Positions 14,622-23,086 of a stretch of 32,668 nucleotides of DNA are shown here, in pieces. The translations under genes and the position numbers were made by a program. This DNA is from Streptomyces zagrosensis. Its GTDB lineage: Bacteria > Actinomycetota > Actinomycetes > Streptomycetales > Streptomycetaceae. The DNA is taken from assembly GCF_014203645.1 (NCBI RefSeq), contig NZ_JACHJL010000037.1, forward strand, positions 1-32,668, written 5' to 3'. The number at the start of each line of letters is the position of its first letter. The first letter of the stretch is position 1. The notes beneath the pieces were generated by a model. That model had not been told where the DNA came from, did not search any database, and worked only from the letters and a program-made list of their open reading frames with translations.

Positions 14622-16298
14622 TCACGCCCCCTGACGGACCGGGATGGTGGTGACCAGCGGCTGCGTCGGCGACGGGTCGGTGAAGAAGTCGTTGCCCTTG
14701 TCGTCCACCACGATGAACGCGGGGAAGTCCTCGACCTCGATCCTCCACACGGCCTCCATGCCCAACTCCTCGTACTCCAGGACCTCCACCTTCTTGATGC
14801 AGTCCTGGGCGAGGCGGGCGGCAGGGCCGCCAATGGAACCGAGGTAGAAACCGCCGTGCGCCGCGCAGGCGGAGGTGACCTGTTGGGAGCGGTTGCCCTT
14901 AGCAAGCATCACCTTGGAGCCGCCCGCCGCCTGGAATTGGTCCACATACGCGTCCATCCGGCCCGCCGTCGTGGGCCCGAAGGACCCGGACGCGTACCCC
15001 TCGGGGGTCTTGGCCGGGCCCGCGTAGTAGACCGGGTGGTTCCTCAGGTACGCGGGCATCTCCTCGCCCGCGTCGAGCCGCTCCTTGATCTTCGCGTGCG
15101 CGATATCGCGGGCGACGACCAGCGTGCCGGTGAGCGAGAGGCGGGTCTTGACCGGGTGCTTGGTCAGCTCGGCCACGATGGCGTCCATCGGCTGGTCGAG
15201 GTCGATGGCCACCGCGTCCAGGTCAGGACCCGCGCCCTTGGTCAGCTCCTCGGCGGTGGTCTCCGGCAGGAAGCGGGCCGGGTCGGTCTCCAGTTGTTCC
15301 AGGAAGACGCCCTCGGCGGTGATCTTCGCGACGGCCTGCCGGTCGGCCGAGCAGGACACGGCGATGGCGACCGGGCAGGACGCGCCGTGCCGCGGGAGGC
15401 GGACCACACGCACGTCGTGGCAGAAGTACTTGCCGCCGAACTGGGCGCCGATGCCGATCTTCTGGGTCAGCTCGAAGACCTTGTCCTCAAGCTCCTTGTC
15501 CCGAAAGCCGTGCCCGGCTGGGGAGCCCTCGGCGGGCAGCTCGTCGAGGTAGTGCGCGGATGCGTACTTGGCGGTCTTGAGCGCGTATTCCGCGCTGGTG
15601 CCGCCGACGACGATCGCCAGGTGGTACGGCGGACAGGCGGCCGTGCCCAGCGAACGGATCTTCTCCTCCAGGAACTTCATCATGGATGCCTCGTTCAGCA
15701 CCGCCTTCGTCTCCTGGTAGAGGAAGGACTTATTGGCCGAGCCGCCGCCCTTGGCCATGAACAAGAACTTGTACGCGTCGCCGTCCGTCGCGTACAGCTC
15801 GATCTGCGCCGGCAGGTTGGAGCCGGTGTTCTTCTCGTCCCACATGGTCAGCGGGGCTAGCTGCGAATAGCGCAGGTTGAGCTGGGTGTACGCGTCGTAA
15901 ATGCCGCGCGACAGGGCCTCCTCGTCGCCGCCGGAGGTCAGCACCTGCTGGCCGCGCTTGCCCATCACGATCGCGGTGCCGGTGTCCTGGCACATCGGCA
16001 GCACGCCAGCCGCCGCGATGTTGGCGTTCTTCAGCAGGTCGAGTGCCACGAATCGGTCGTTGGCGCTGGCCTGCGGGTCGTCCAGGATGCGGCGGAGCTG
16101 GGTGAGGTGGGCCGGGCGCAGATAGTGCGAGATGTCGTGCATCGCCTCGGCCGCCAGCTTCCGCAGCGCCTGCGGCTCGACCCTGAGGAACGTCCGCCCA
16201 TCAGCTTCGAAGGTGCTGACTCCCTCGGCGGTGACCAGCCGGTACGGGGTGGCGTCCGGGCCTACGGGCAGCAGATCCGTGTACACGAACTCAGGCAT
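14622..16298 (-). CDS. fumA: Class I (4Fe-4S) fumarate hydratase
   Basis: This 558-aa iron-sulfur fumarase is unrelated to FumC and catalyses the same TCA step with an oxygen-sensitive cluster. The cluster cysteines are Cys103 (LPMCQDTGTA), Cys222 (TAACPPYHLAIVVGG) and Cys316 (AVSCSADR). These keep a constant two-residue offset from E. coli FumA Cys105/224/318. The C-terminal domain has YYAGPAKTPEGYASGSFGPT and CAAHGGFYLGSIGG. ATG 16298 was chosen over TTG 16307 because GAGG lies upstream at a workable distance. Actinobacterial literature may call it fumB. The paired arrangement lets the cell switch fumarase type with iron or oxidative stress (inference). Confidence 0.96.
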   Translation of the reverse strand: MPEFVYTDLLPVGPDATPYRLVTAEGVSTFEADGRTFLRVEPQALRKLAAEAMHDISHYLRPAHLTQLRRILDDPQASANDRFVALDLLKNANIAAAGVLPMCQDTGTAIVMGKRGQQVLTSGGDEEALSRGIYDAYTQLNLRYSQLAPLTMWDEKNTGSNLPAQIELYATDGDAYKFLFMAKGGGSANKSFLYQETKAVLNEASMMKFLEEKIRSLGTAACPPYHLAIVVGGTSAEYALKTAKYASAHYLDELPAEGSPAGHGFRDKELEDKVFELTQKIGIGAQFGGKYFCHDVRVVRLPRHGASCPVAIAVSCSADRQAVAKITAEGVFLEQLETDPARFLPETTAEELTKGAGPDLDAVAIDLDQPMDAIVAELTKHPVKTRLSLTGTLVVARDIAHAKIKERLDAGEEMPAYLRNHPVYYAGPAKTPEGYASGSFGPTTAGRMDAYVDQFQAAGGSKVMLAKGNRSQQVTSACAAHGGFYLGSIGGPAARLAQDCIKKVEVLEYEELGMEAVWRIEVEDFPAFIVVDDKGNDFFTDPSPTQPLVTTIPVRQGA

Positions 16299-16430
16299 CG
16301 GGGCCAATCCTCACTGCGGTCTGTCGCTAACGTCGATGGCAGGCGCATCCCGAGCAGAAGCGGGGGAGCGCCCACCAGAGTAGAACGGCGCTCCGACAAC
16401 GCGGCGATGAGGTCACACTCAACTGACCCT

Positions 16431-16460
16431 CTATCGCGATCTATCGCGTTTCGCTACGCT
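16431..16460 (+). promoter_or_regulatory. Promoter of DUF1707 gene with 10-bp direct repeat
   Basis: CTATCGCGAT and CTATCGCGTT repeat in tandem at 16431 and 16441. A TACGCT hexamer (16455-16460) ends 6 nt before the GTG start at 16467, the spacing expected if transcription begins at the start codon (leaderless). Confidence 0.5.
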
Positions 16461-16466
16461 GAGGTC

Positions 16467-17150
16467 GTGGACGAACAGCAGCCGGTGCCTTTGACGAAGT
16501 CCAAGACCGCCACCCCCGCGCCCGTGGCCCTGCCGAGTGGAGCTATCCGCGCCTCTGACGCGGACCGCGACCGCGTGGCCGATGTCCTGCGCGAGGCCCT
16601 CGCCGAGGGGCGGCTGACCGCGGAGGAGCACGCCGAGCGGATCAGTGGGGTGTACGAGGCGAAGACGCGCGGTGAACTTGAGCCGTTCGTGCGCGATCTG
16701 CCGAGTGCGGGCGCCTCGCCGAGCCAGTCGGGCACCGCGCGCCCCCTGTCCGCAGGCATCCCGCAACTGCCCCCCGAGCGCAGCACCATCACCGACAACC
16801 TGATCGCGGTCTTCGGCGGCGCCAGCCGCCGAGGACGCTGGCGCGTGGGCGGCAGGACGAATGCGTTCGCGCTGTTCGGCGGCGTGGACATCGACCTGAC
16901 CGAGGCGGTCTTCGAGCAGCAGGAGATCGTCATCAGCGTCACCGCGATCTTCGGCGGTGTGGATATCCGGGTCCCGGAGAACGTCACGCTGCGCAGCGCC
17001 GGCACGGGCATCTTCGGAGGCTTCGACGTGGCGGACACGGAGGCGGCCGACCCGGCGGCGCCGGTGGTGGTCGTCAGTGGTTTGGCCCTTTTCGGCGGTG
17101 TGGAGGCCAAGACAAAGCGCGGAAAGCGGGTACGGAACCTCAACGCGTAA
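16467..17150 (+). CDS. DUF1707 / LiaF-C-like domain protein
   Basis: The 227-aa product has a DUF1707 domain at ~30-80 (IRASDADRDRVADVL, then EGRLTAEEHAERI and YEAKTRGELEPFVRDLP). Its C-terminal half is built on repeated FGG(V/F/A) strands (IAVFGGASRRGRW, ALFGGVDIDL, AIFGGVDIRVP, GIFGGFDVAD, ALFGGVEAK), a beta-helix-like DUF2154/LiaF C-terminal fold. LiaF-type proteins tune cell-envelope stress response. This version lacks membrane segments. GTG 16467 is favoured by the -10-like TACGCT just upstream and the absence of a spaced Shine-Dalgarno. Confidence 0.85.
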   Translation: MDEQQPVPLTKSKTATPAPVALPSGAIRASDADRDRVADVLREALAEGRLTAEEHAERISGVYEAKTRGELEPFVRDLPSAGASPSQSGTARPLSAGIPQLPPERSTITDNLIAVFGGASRRGRWRVGGRTNAFALFGGVDIDLTEAVFEQQEIVISVTAIFGGVDIRVPENVTLRSAGTGIFGGFDVADTEAADPAAPVVVVSGLALFGGVEAKTKRGKRVRNLNA

Positions 17151-17156
17151 CCCCCG

Positions 17157-17225
17157 CCGAAACCCCACAGCGCGGCCCACCGAAACCACACAGCACGGCC
17201 CATCAAAAACGCACAGCTCCGCGCA
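17157..17225. repeat. 23-bp imperfect tandem repeat, three units
   Basis: Units beginning at 17157, 17180 and 17203 share CCGAAACC(C/A)CACAGC(G/A)CGG; the third is more divergent. They lie right after the DUF1707 stop and upstream of the WhiB-like gene. They are non-coding in frame terms (23 is not a multiple of 3). Confidence 0.6.
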
Positions 17226-17389
17226 CCGGCCGAAACGCCAACCTGACACGCGGAGCAACCGTGTGCATAAGCACCCGCACAGCGGGTAAAGCTTGGAGCA
17301 TCGTCTCTCGTACGGCTGCGGGCGCGAAAAGTCGTGCGCAGCGAGGCGGGCAAGGGTGACCCAACCGGAGCCGTCGTCAGGAGTAGACC

Positions 17390-17746
17390 GTGCTGCAACC
17401 GCATCACCCCCTGCAGGACGCCGCCGTGCCCCCGCAGCGTGACCACGCTCGCGAGCAGGCCGGTCCCTGGCACGCCGAGGCGGTGTGCCGCCGCGATGAA
17501 GCCGGGCTCTTCTTCGCCCCCTCCAAGGAGCCAACCGCTGCCCGGCTATCCCGGGAAGAGGCCGCCAAGCGGGTCTGTGCGCGGTGCCCAGTCATGGTGG
17601 AGTGCCGAGAGCACGCGCTGGTCCAACCGGAACCGTACGGGGTGTGGGGCGGCCTCACGGCGGCCGAGCGCCGCGTGGTCCTGGCGCGACGCAGGCGCCG
17701 CGAAGCGGAACTTCAGCGCGCGGTGCGGGTCGCGGCGGCGGGCTGA
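17390..17746 (+). CDS. wblI: WhiB-family transcriptional regulator
   Basis: This 118-aa WhiB-like iron-sulfur regulator has the four cluster cysteines at 33 (EAVCRRDE), 63, 66 and 72 (VCARCPVMVECREHAL). The turn motif GVWGGLTAAERR follows, then a basic DNA-binding tail ARRRRREAEL. Wbl proteins bind the principal sigma factor and act at promoters in development and redox response. GTG 17390 is preceded by AGGAG at 7 nt. The name wblI rests on its place between fumarase/DUF1707 and glpX as I remember it in S. coelicolor, so treat the symbol as tentative. Confidence 0.9.
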   Translation: MLQPHHPLQDAAVPPQRDHAREQAGPWHAEAVCRRDEAGLFFAPSKEPTAARLSREEAAKRVCARCPVMVECREHALVQPEPYGVWGGLTAAERRVVLARRRRREAELQRAVRVAAAG

Positions 17747-17781
17747 CGCCGCAAGCCGCCTAGGCCCGCGAACCCGCCCAG

Positions 17782-17876
17782 ACTCGCAAGCCTCACGCAG
17801 AACCCCAGGCATCACGTAGAACCCCAGGCCTCATCCAGACTCCCAAGCCTCACCCGTACCCCTCGCCTCATGTCCC
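17782..17876. repeat. 19-bp tandem repeat (minisatellite), four to five units
   Basis: Units start at 17782, 17801, 17820 and 17839, all exactly 19 bp. Each fits A(A/C)(C/T)C(C/G)CA(A/G)GC(C/A)TCA followed by a variable CGCAG-like end. A decayed fifth unit starts at 17858. The period is not a multiple of three, so it is not coding. Confidence 0.7.
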
Positions 17877-18026
17877 GGTCTCACCCGCCGGGCATCCCGC
17901 CGCCCCGCGACCCATGCGGATCGCACGGCGGGGAAGCCGGGTCCGCCAGCAGCGGCGGGCCCGGCTCACGTACGCCCTACACGACTGGACGGCCGGTCGA
18001 AGTCGATGCGGGGCCGACTGGGGCCG

Positions 18027-18056
18027 GTTGTGTCCAGTTGTGTCTAGTTGTGTCCT
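18027..18056. repeat. 10-bp tandem repeat, three copies
   Basis: GTTGTGTCCA, GTTGTGTCTA and GTTGTGTCCT follow each other without gaps at 18027, 18037 and 18047. Confidence 0.75.
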
Positions 18057-18202
18057 GTCAGGGCCGGAAGGCGGCGTGGCGCGTACGTATGCCTGCTGCC
18101 TGCTGCGGGCGCCTCGTGCACCAGGCGTACGCGGGGCGCGCGGCGCGTTCTGTGGGTACGAACCTCGCGGTTACGCACTCGTGCGCGGGCCGCGTCCGCC
18201 GC

Positions 18203-19234
18203 TCAGCGCGCGCGCTCGAAGTCCACTGATGCGTAGGCGCGCAGCTTGGACAGCCGGTGGGTGGAGTCGATTTGGCGGATGGTGCCCGATTTCGACCGCA
18301 TAACCAGCGACTGGGTGGTCGCGGTCTCGGCCCGGTAGCGCACGCCGCGCAACAGGTCGCCATCCGTGATGCCGGTGGCCACGAAGAACACGTTGTCGCC
18401 GCTGACCAGGTCGTCGGTCTGCAACACCCGGTCCAGATCATGACCCGCGTCCAGGGCGCGCTGCTTCTCCGCATCGTCCTTCGGCCACAGCTTGGCCTGA
18501 ATGGTGCCGCCCAGGCACTTGATCGCGCAGGCCGCGATGATCCCCTCCGGCGTGCCGCCGATGCCAAGGAGCAGGTCGACGCCGGTGCCTTCGCGTACGG
18601 CCATGATCGCGCCCGCTACGTCGCCGTCCGAGATGAACTTGATCCGGGCGCCCGCCTCCCTGACCTCCTTGACGATGCCGTCGTGGCGCGGTCGGTCCAG
18701 GATGACGACGGTGACGTCCTCGGAACTTGAGCGCTTGGCTTTGGCGATGCGCCGGATGTTCACGCCGACCGGCGCCGTGATGTCCACGAACTCGGCGGCC
18801 TCCGGGCCGGTCACGAGCTTGTCCATGTAAAAGACGGCCGACGGGTCGAACATCGAGCCGCGCTCGGCGACGGCGAGTACGGAGACGGCGTTGGCCATGC
18901 CCTTGGCGGTGAGCGTGGTGCCGTCCACCGGGTCCACGGCCACATCGCACTCCGCACCGGTCCCGTCGCCGACGCGCTCGCCGTTGAAGAGCATCGGCGC
19001 CTCGTCCTTCTCGCCTTCGCCGATGACGACGACACCGTTCATCGAAACGGTGTGCACGAGCGAACGCATGGCCTTTACGGCCGCGCCGTCCGCGCCGTTC
19101 TTATCGCCACGGCCGACCCAGCGGCCGGACGCCATGGCCCCGGCCTCGGTCACCCGGACCAACTCCAACGCCAGGTTGCGGTCGGGAGCCTCGGGGCTGA
19201 CTTCGAGGGGGGATGGCAGATGATGCTCGGTCAT
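18203..19234 (-). CDS. glpX: Class II fructose-1,6-bisphosphatase
   Basis: This 343-aa GlpX-type FBPase removes the 1-phosphate of fructose-1,6-bisphosphate in gluconeogenesis. Visible are the metal-site motifs VVIGEGEKDEAPML (~69-82) and DPVDGTTLTAKG (~101-112), followed by SVFYMDK-like AVFYMDKLVTGP. Further on are IKFISDGDVAGAI and GIGGTPEGIIAACAIKCLGG. ATG 19234 has AAAGGTG 8 nt upstream; the frame remains open to 19354 but without a start site. Length and motifs are complete. Confidence 0.96.
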   Translation of the reverse strand: MTEHHLPSPLEVSPEAPDRNLALELVRVTEAGAMASGRWVGRGDKNGADGAAVKAMRSLVHTVSMNGVVVIGEGEKDEAPMLFNGERVGDGTGAECDVAVDPVDGTTLTAKGMANAVSVLAVAERGSMFDPSAVFYMDKLVTGPEAAEFVDITAPVGVNIRRIAKAKRSSSEDVTVVILDRPRHDGIVKEVREAGARIKFISDGDVAGAIMAVREGTGVDLLLGIGGTPEGIIAACAIKCLGGTIQAKLWPKDDAEKQRALDAGHDLDRVLQTDDLVSGDNVFFVATGITDGDLLRGVRYRAETATTQSLVMRSKSGTIRQIDSTHRLSKLRAYASVDFERAR

Positions 19235-19448
19235 CGGAGCGCACCTTTCTGTACGGCGACGGCCGTGGGACCCCTCCCGCCCGAAGCGGGGCAAGGAGGG
19301 CGAGGGTGATGATGACTTTATCGGTACGCCGCGAAAATGAGCAGAGGGCCCCACGCATGAGCGGCGTCACAGCGTGCTCGCGGTGCGACCGAGCGTCGGC
19401 ACGGGCCCCTGGTCATGGCCGCCGGTGGGCGTAGGGGACGATAGAGAC

Positions 19449-20024
19449 GTGGCTGGTATGCGTGGTGGGAATCAGACCGTAGTGAACATGGTGCTCTCGT
19501 TGGCGCTGGTCGGCATCGTGGCGGCGACCCTTTACGTCGTCATTCCGCACGATGAGGACAAGGACCCGATCAAGACGGTGAGCACCCGGGTCGAGATCGA
19601 CATCGCCCGCCGCGCCGCGCCTTACGCGATCGCGGCGCCGGTCGGGCTGCCCCCGGGCTGGCGCGCGACCTCGGTAACCTACCGGGGCAAGTCGGACCAT
19701 GGCGCCATATGGCACCTGGGCTACCTGACTCCGGGCAAGGAGTACGTGGGGGTCGAGCAGAGCGATACCGAACGGGTCAAGCAGTACGTGGCCGATGTCA
19801 CCCACAAGGCCAAGCAGGCCGGTGCTCCGATCGAGGTCAAGGGCAAGAAGTGGACCCGGCACCAGGGCGAGAAGTACAACGCGTTGATCCGTGAAGAGCC
19901 CGGCGTGACGACCGTCGTCACCGGTACCGCGCCCGAGCAGGACCTGCTGCGGATGGTCCAGGCGTTGAAGGCGGAGAAGGCGGCGAGGCCCAGCTTCTCC
20001 CCGCAGCCTTCCGGCTCCCCGTGA
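19449..20024 (+). CDS. DUF4245 family membrane protein
   Basis: The 191-aa product has one N-terminal membrane segment (MVLSLALVGIVAATLYVVIP, ~14-33). An extracytoplasmic DUF4245 domain follows with VGLPPGWRATSVTYRG, IWHLGYLTPGKEYVGVEQSD and EPGVTTVVTGTAPEQDLL. Its function is unknown. It is divergent from glpX (215 bp between starts) as in related genomes. GTG 19449 has a GACGAT hexamer ending 6 nt upstream and no Shine-Dalgarno, so it may be leaderless; ATG 19458 is the alternative. Confidence 0.85.
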   Translation: MAGMRGGNQTVVNMVLSLALVGIVAATLYVVIPHDEDKDPIKTVSTRVEIDIARRAAPYAIAAPVGLPPGWRATSVTYRGKSDHGAIWHLGYLTPGKEYVGVEQSDTERVKQYVADVTHKAKQAGAPIEVKGKKWTRHQGEKYNALIREEPGVTTVVTGTAPEQDLLRMVQALKAEKAARPSFSPQPSGSP

Positions 20025-20206
20025 CCCTCCAGTTCGGCATAGCCCGCCAACTCGCCGCAGCTCCCGGCTCCCCGTAACCCGCCAGCTCCGCGACGGCTCG
20101 GCGGCCTAGCTGTCCGTAAGGACCGGCCGCCGGGATGAGCCCTCGGAAGGCCGCTTGGAACGCTCGGAAGGCTCCTCGGGTGTCCGCCTGGGAAGCCGAC
20201 GCAACG

Positions 20207-20238
20207 CGCGCCCCCCAGCCGAGGGGCTGAGGGGCGCG
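20207..20238. terminator. Strong hairpin between convergent genes
   Basis: CGCGCCCC (20207-20214) pairs with GGGGCGCG (20231-20238). An inner CAGCC/GGCTG stem closes a GAGG loop after one mismatch, giving 13 base pairs in all. It lies between the DUF4245 stop and the stop of the reductase gene, so it likely ends both transcripts. Confidence 0.7.
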
Positions 20239-20263
20239 AACCGTTCGGAAGGGGCGGTCAGGG

Positions 20264-20857
20264 TCAGACCGTGCTGACGACCTCGTTGAAGTCCAGTCGG
20301 GGGGAGCGGGGGTTGAACGCGCCCTCGCCCGGCTTGCCCAGGTTGACCACGGCCAGCACCGTGTGGTTGCCGTCGCCGAAGAACTCCTTGCTCAGGCCCT
20401 CCGCGTCGAAGCCGGTCATCGGGCCGGCGGCGAGACCCGCCGCCCGGACGCCGACGATGAAGTAGCCGATCTGGAGCGCGGCGTTGAACGTTCCCGCCTG
20501 CTCGCGTACCGGGCGCTCGGCGAAGAACGCGTCCTTGATGCCGGGGGCGTGCGGGAAGAGCTTCGGCAGTTCCTCGTGGAACTCGTGGTCCGCGGCCAGC
20601 ACGGCCACCAGCGGAGCGGCGGCGGTCTTCGGCCGGTTGCCCTCGGCCATGTGCCCGACCAGGCGCTCACGAGCCTCGGGGGAGCGCACCAGCAGTACGC
20701 GTAGCGGCGACATGTTGAACGCCGTGGGGGCGTACTTCACCAGGTCGTATATCGCCTTGATCTGCTCGTCGGTCACCGGCTCATCGGTGAACGCGTTGGC
20801 GGTGTGGGCCGAACGGAAGAGCAGGTCTTGCGCGGTCGTGTCGAGGGCGAGAGTCAT
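20264..20857 (-). CDS. Malonic semialdehyde reductase-type nitroreductase
   Basis: This 197-aa flavoprotein of the nitroreductase superfamily is closest to the RutE/HadB group, which reduces malonic semialdehyde to 3-hydroxypropionate. Signs are LLFRSAHTANAFTDEPVTDE near the start, the FMN/substrate region YAPTAFNMSPLRVLLVRS, and KTAAAPLVAVLAADHEFHEE. The dimer region is FNAALQIGYFIVGVRAAGLA, followed by PMTGFDAEG. ATG 20857 has AGAAGG 7 nt upstream. The physiological substrate in this organism is uncertain. It has its own promoter with an overlapping inverted repeat. Confidence 0.88.
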   Translation of the reverse strand: MTLALDTTAQDLLFRSAHTANAFTDEPVTDEQIKAIYDLVKYAPTAFNMSPLRVLLVRSPEARERLVGHMAEGNRPKTAAAPLVAVLAADHEFHEELPKLFPHAPGIKDAFFAERPVREQAGTFNAALQIGYFIVGVRAAGLAAGPMTGFDAEGLSKEFFGDGNHTVLAVVNLGKPGEGAFNPRSPRLDFNEVVSTV

Positions 20858-20918
20858 GGCGTACCTTCTGCTTGTTTTGTGCGAGTTCGTCGGCACATGT
20901 TCGAGCTGGCCTCATCTC

Positions 20919-20950
20919 ACTGTACGCATTTTAGGTTAACCTTCAACTAA
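20919..20950 (-). promoter_or_regulatory. Promoter and operator-like inverted repeat of the reductase gene
   Basis: On the minus strand TTGAAG (20946-20941) and TACAGT (20924-20919) are separated by 16 nt, a good sigma-70-type pair. A 20-bp imperfect inverted repeat covers 20931-20950 (TTAG at one end, CTAA at the other, 7 of 10 positions paired) and includes AGGTTAACCT, itself a perfect palindrome. It overlaps the -35, fitting repression by a MarR-like or iron-box regulator. Confidence 0.55.
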
Positions 20951-21206
20951 AAGCGGAGGAGAGTGCTCCAGGTCACGGCGGTCGCGGTGTGCGGGGTGAG
21001 TCCTGCCCGGTCTGCTGCTCTTGAGCAGGCGCGTATCTCTGCCGAGGGCATGTTGTTCCTACGCTCGGGCGCCCGCACAGGCCCGGCGCCCGGGCAGGCC
21101 ATCGACTCGTGCTGTCGGCCGCCGCTCGACCGGCCGCCATCGGTCGGCCAACCATCGACCGGTGGTGCATCCGGTACGAGCGTTACGGCGGTGCCGGCCA
21201 GGCCCG
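20951..21206. other. Intergenic stretch downstream of xseB
   Basis: No gene is supported here. A short CTGCTC-TT-GAGCAG hairpin and several CGACCGG-type inverted pieces are present and may end the xse transcript. Confidence 0.4.
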
Positions 21207-21491
21207 TCAGACGGTCCCGTTTTCGGCCTTGCCGTTGCCGTCGTGTGAGTCCGATGAGCTCGCACCAGTGGCGTCGGAACGCTCCGCGAGTGACGCGTCG
21301 AGTCGCACCCGCGCGCCATCCAGCCAGCGCCGGCAGACCTTCGCCAGCTCCTCGCCGCGTTCCCACAGCGCGAGCGACTCCTCCAGCGTGGTGCCACCCG
21401 CCTCTAGCCGCCGCACCACCTCGACCAGTTCATCCCGCGCCTGCTCGTACCCGAGCGCGGTCTCGGTGGACTTCTCGCCCGTCTTCACCAT
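21207..21491 (-). CDS. xseB: Exodeoxyribonuclease VII small subunit
   Basis: The 94-aa product matches XseB: LGYEQARDELVEVVRRLEAG, then the conserved TTLEESLALWERGEELAKVC and helical RRWLDGARVRLD. The C-terminal ~25 residues are Ser/Asp/Gly-rich and probably disordered. It partners with XseA, encoded 166 bp upstream on the same strand, to degrade single-stranded DNA. The length is normal. Confidence 0.93.
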   Translation of the reverse strand: MVKTGEKSTETALGYEQARDELVEVVRRLEAGGTTLEESLALWERGEELAKVCRRWLDGARVRLDASLAERSDATGASSSDSHDGNGKAENGTV

Positions 21492-21657
21492 GCCTCCAGC
21501 CTATGTGCGCGTGACGACAACGACATTGCCGCCGTGTGACGCGTCTCGTGTACCGCCGCACGGGCCCGTACGGCGCCCCTGCACCCCGCCGGCTCGTACG
21601 CCTCGTCGGTCCCTTGCCCCCGATGCGGTCGCGTCGCATCCCGGCCACGCGACCCCG

Positions 21658-22878
21658 CTATGCCTGCGCAGGCCGCTCCGCGACCACCGTGAACTCGCCC
21701 TCGGCGACCCGGGCCCGCAGCCGCTCCTCGTCCGTGACCTCCGCGGCGTCGCGTACCACCGAGCCGTCCGCGTGCTGAAGCACCGCGTACCCCCGGCGCA
21801 GTGTCGCCGCGGGTGAGAGCGCCAGCACCCGCGCGCGGGTGTGCGACAGCTCCGAGTCGGCACGGTCCAGCAGATGCCGCAACGTGCCGCGACTGCGGTG
21901 CAGCAAGGCCGCGAGTTGTTCCTCGCGGTCATCCACCATCCGCCGCGGCTGCCGTATGCACGGCCTGGCCAGCGCCGCTGCGAGGCCGCGCTCCTCGCGG
22001 TCGAGCTGTCCGTTCACCGCGCGCAGTGCGCGCTCGCGCAGCTGTTGCACCCGGGTCAGCTCCTCGCCCACGTCCGGCACCACCTTCTTCGCCGCGTCCG
22101 TGGGCGTGGAGGCGCGCACATCGGCGACCAGGTCGAGCAGCGGCGCATCCGGCTCGTGGCCAATTGCCGAGACCACCGGGGTGCGGCAGGCGGCGACGGC
22201 ACGGATCAACTGCTCGTCGGAGAAGGGCAACAGGTCTTCCACGCTGCCGCCGCCGCGTGCCACCACGATCACATCGACCGCGGGCAGCGCGTCCAACTCC
22301 TTGACCGCTTCGATCACTTGCGGCACCGCGTGCACCCCTTGCACCGGTACGTTGCGCACCTCGAATCGCACGGCGGGCCAGCGCAGCCGCGCGTTCTCCA
22401 GGACATCCCGCTCGGCCGCCGACGCCCGGCCGCAGACCAGGCCGATGAGCTGCGGCAAAAACGGCACCGGACGCTTGCGGTCGGCCGCGAACAGCCCCTC
22501 GGCGGCCAGCGACTTCTTCAGCCGCTCCAGCCGGGCGAGCAGTTCGCCCACGCCCACCGGGCGGATCTCGGCGGCTCGTAGCGAAAGCTGCCCGCGCGGC
22601 GCGTACCACTCAGGCTTGGCGTGCACGACGACCCGCGCGCCCTCCGATACCGAGTCCGCGACCTGCTCGAAGACGGAGCGAAAGCACGTAACGGTGAGGG
22701 AAATGTCGTACGAGGGGTCGCGCAGGGTCAAAAACACCACGCCCGCGCCGGGGCGCCGAGAGAGCTGGGTGATCTGCCCCTCGACCCACACCGCGCCCAG
22801 CCGGTCGATCCAGCCCCCGATCAGCCGGGACACCTCGCCGACCGGGATCGCCGCCTCAGCGGACGTGTTCACAGCCAT
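21658..22878 (-). CDS. xseA: Exodeoxyribonuclease VII large subunit
   Basis: The 406-aa product has an N-terminal OB fold (IGGWIDRLGAVWVEGQITQL, then GVVFLTLRDPSYDISLTVTC). The catalytic Exonuc_VII_L core includes RPVPFLPQLIGLVCGRASAA, VDVIVVARGGGSVEDLLPF and AVAACRTPVVSAIGHEPDAP. After DVRASTPTDAAKKVVPD come the coiled arm and the LRRGYAVLQHADGSVV end. ATG 22878 has no Shine-Dalgarno but a TACGCT hexamer 8 nt upstream, suggesting a leaderless message. The open frame continues to 23175 through repeat DNA and is rejected. Confidence 0.95.
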   Translation of the reverse strand: MAVNTSAEAAIPVGEVSRLIGGWIDRLGAVWVEGQITQLSRRPGAGVVFLTLRDPSYDISLTVTCFRSVFEQVADSVSEGARVVVHAKPEWYAPRGQLSLRAAEIRPVGVGELLARLERLKKSLAAEGLFAADRKRPVPFLPQLIGLVCGRASAAERDVLENARLRWPAVRFEVRNVPVQGVHAVPQVIEAVKELDALPAVDVIVVARGGGSVEDLLPFSDEQLIRAVAACRTPVVSAIGHEPDAPLLDLVADVRASTPTDAAKKVVPDVGEELTRVQQLRERALRAVNGQLDREERGLAAALARPCIRQPRRMVDDREEQLAALLHRSRGTLRHLLDRADSELSHTRARVLALSPAATLRRGYAVLQHADGSVVRDAAEVTDEERLRARVAEGEFTVVAERPAQA

Positions 22879-22920
22879 GCGTACGAGCGTAACCGCGGCC
22901 ACTGACAACGAGGCTGTGAT

Positions 22921-22968
22921 CTGCCGGCCTGCCGGCCTGCCGGCCTGCCGACCCGCCGACCCGCCGGC
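22921..22968. repeat. 8-bp tandem repeat, six copies, upstream of xseA
   Basis: CTGCCGGC occurs three times, then CTGCCGAC, CCGCCGAC and CCGCCGGC, all in direct 8-bp register. A second cluster of GCCGGGGGTG-like units lies at ~23039-23070. Both lie in the 208-bp gap between xseA and the permease gene. Confidence 0.75.
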
Positions 22969-23086
22969 CCGGCGTGGTCCGTACGCCCGTGGTCTGTACG
23001 CCGCCATCGACACGGCATCGACGCGGCGTATGGTGCGCACGCCGGGGGTGCGCCGGGGGCGTGCCGGGGGTGCGTTGCGAGCGCAG

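Larger units (their letters stand above)
17747..18202. other. Intergenic region between convergent whiB-like gene and glpX
   Basis: I find no convincing gene in these 456 bp; the short open frames have no family features. It carries a 19-bp tandem array (17782-17876) and a 10-bp triple repeat (18027-18056), listed separately. Confidence 0.6.

Noticed and set aside
17870..18303. Short plus-strand frames after the WhiB-like gene
   Set aside because: No ribosome sites, no family features, and they overlap repeats and the 3' end of glpX.
20931..20950. Definite DmdR/IdeR iron box
   Set aside because: TTAG..CTAA ends fit but the centre deviates from the 19-bp iron-box pattern as I remember it; kept only as a generic operator.
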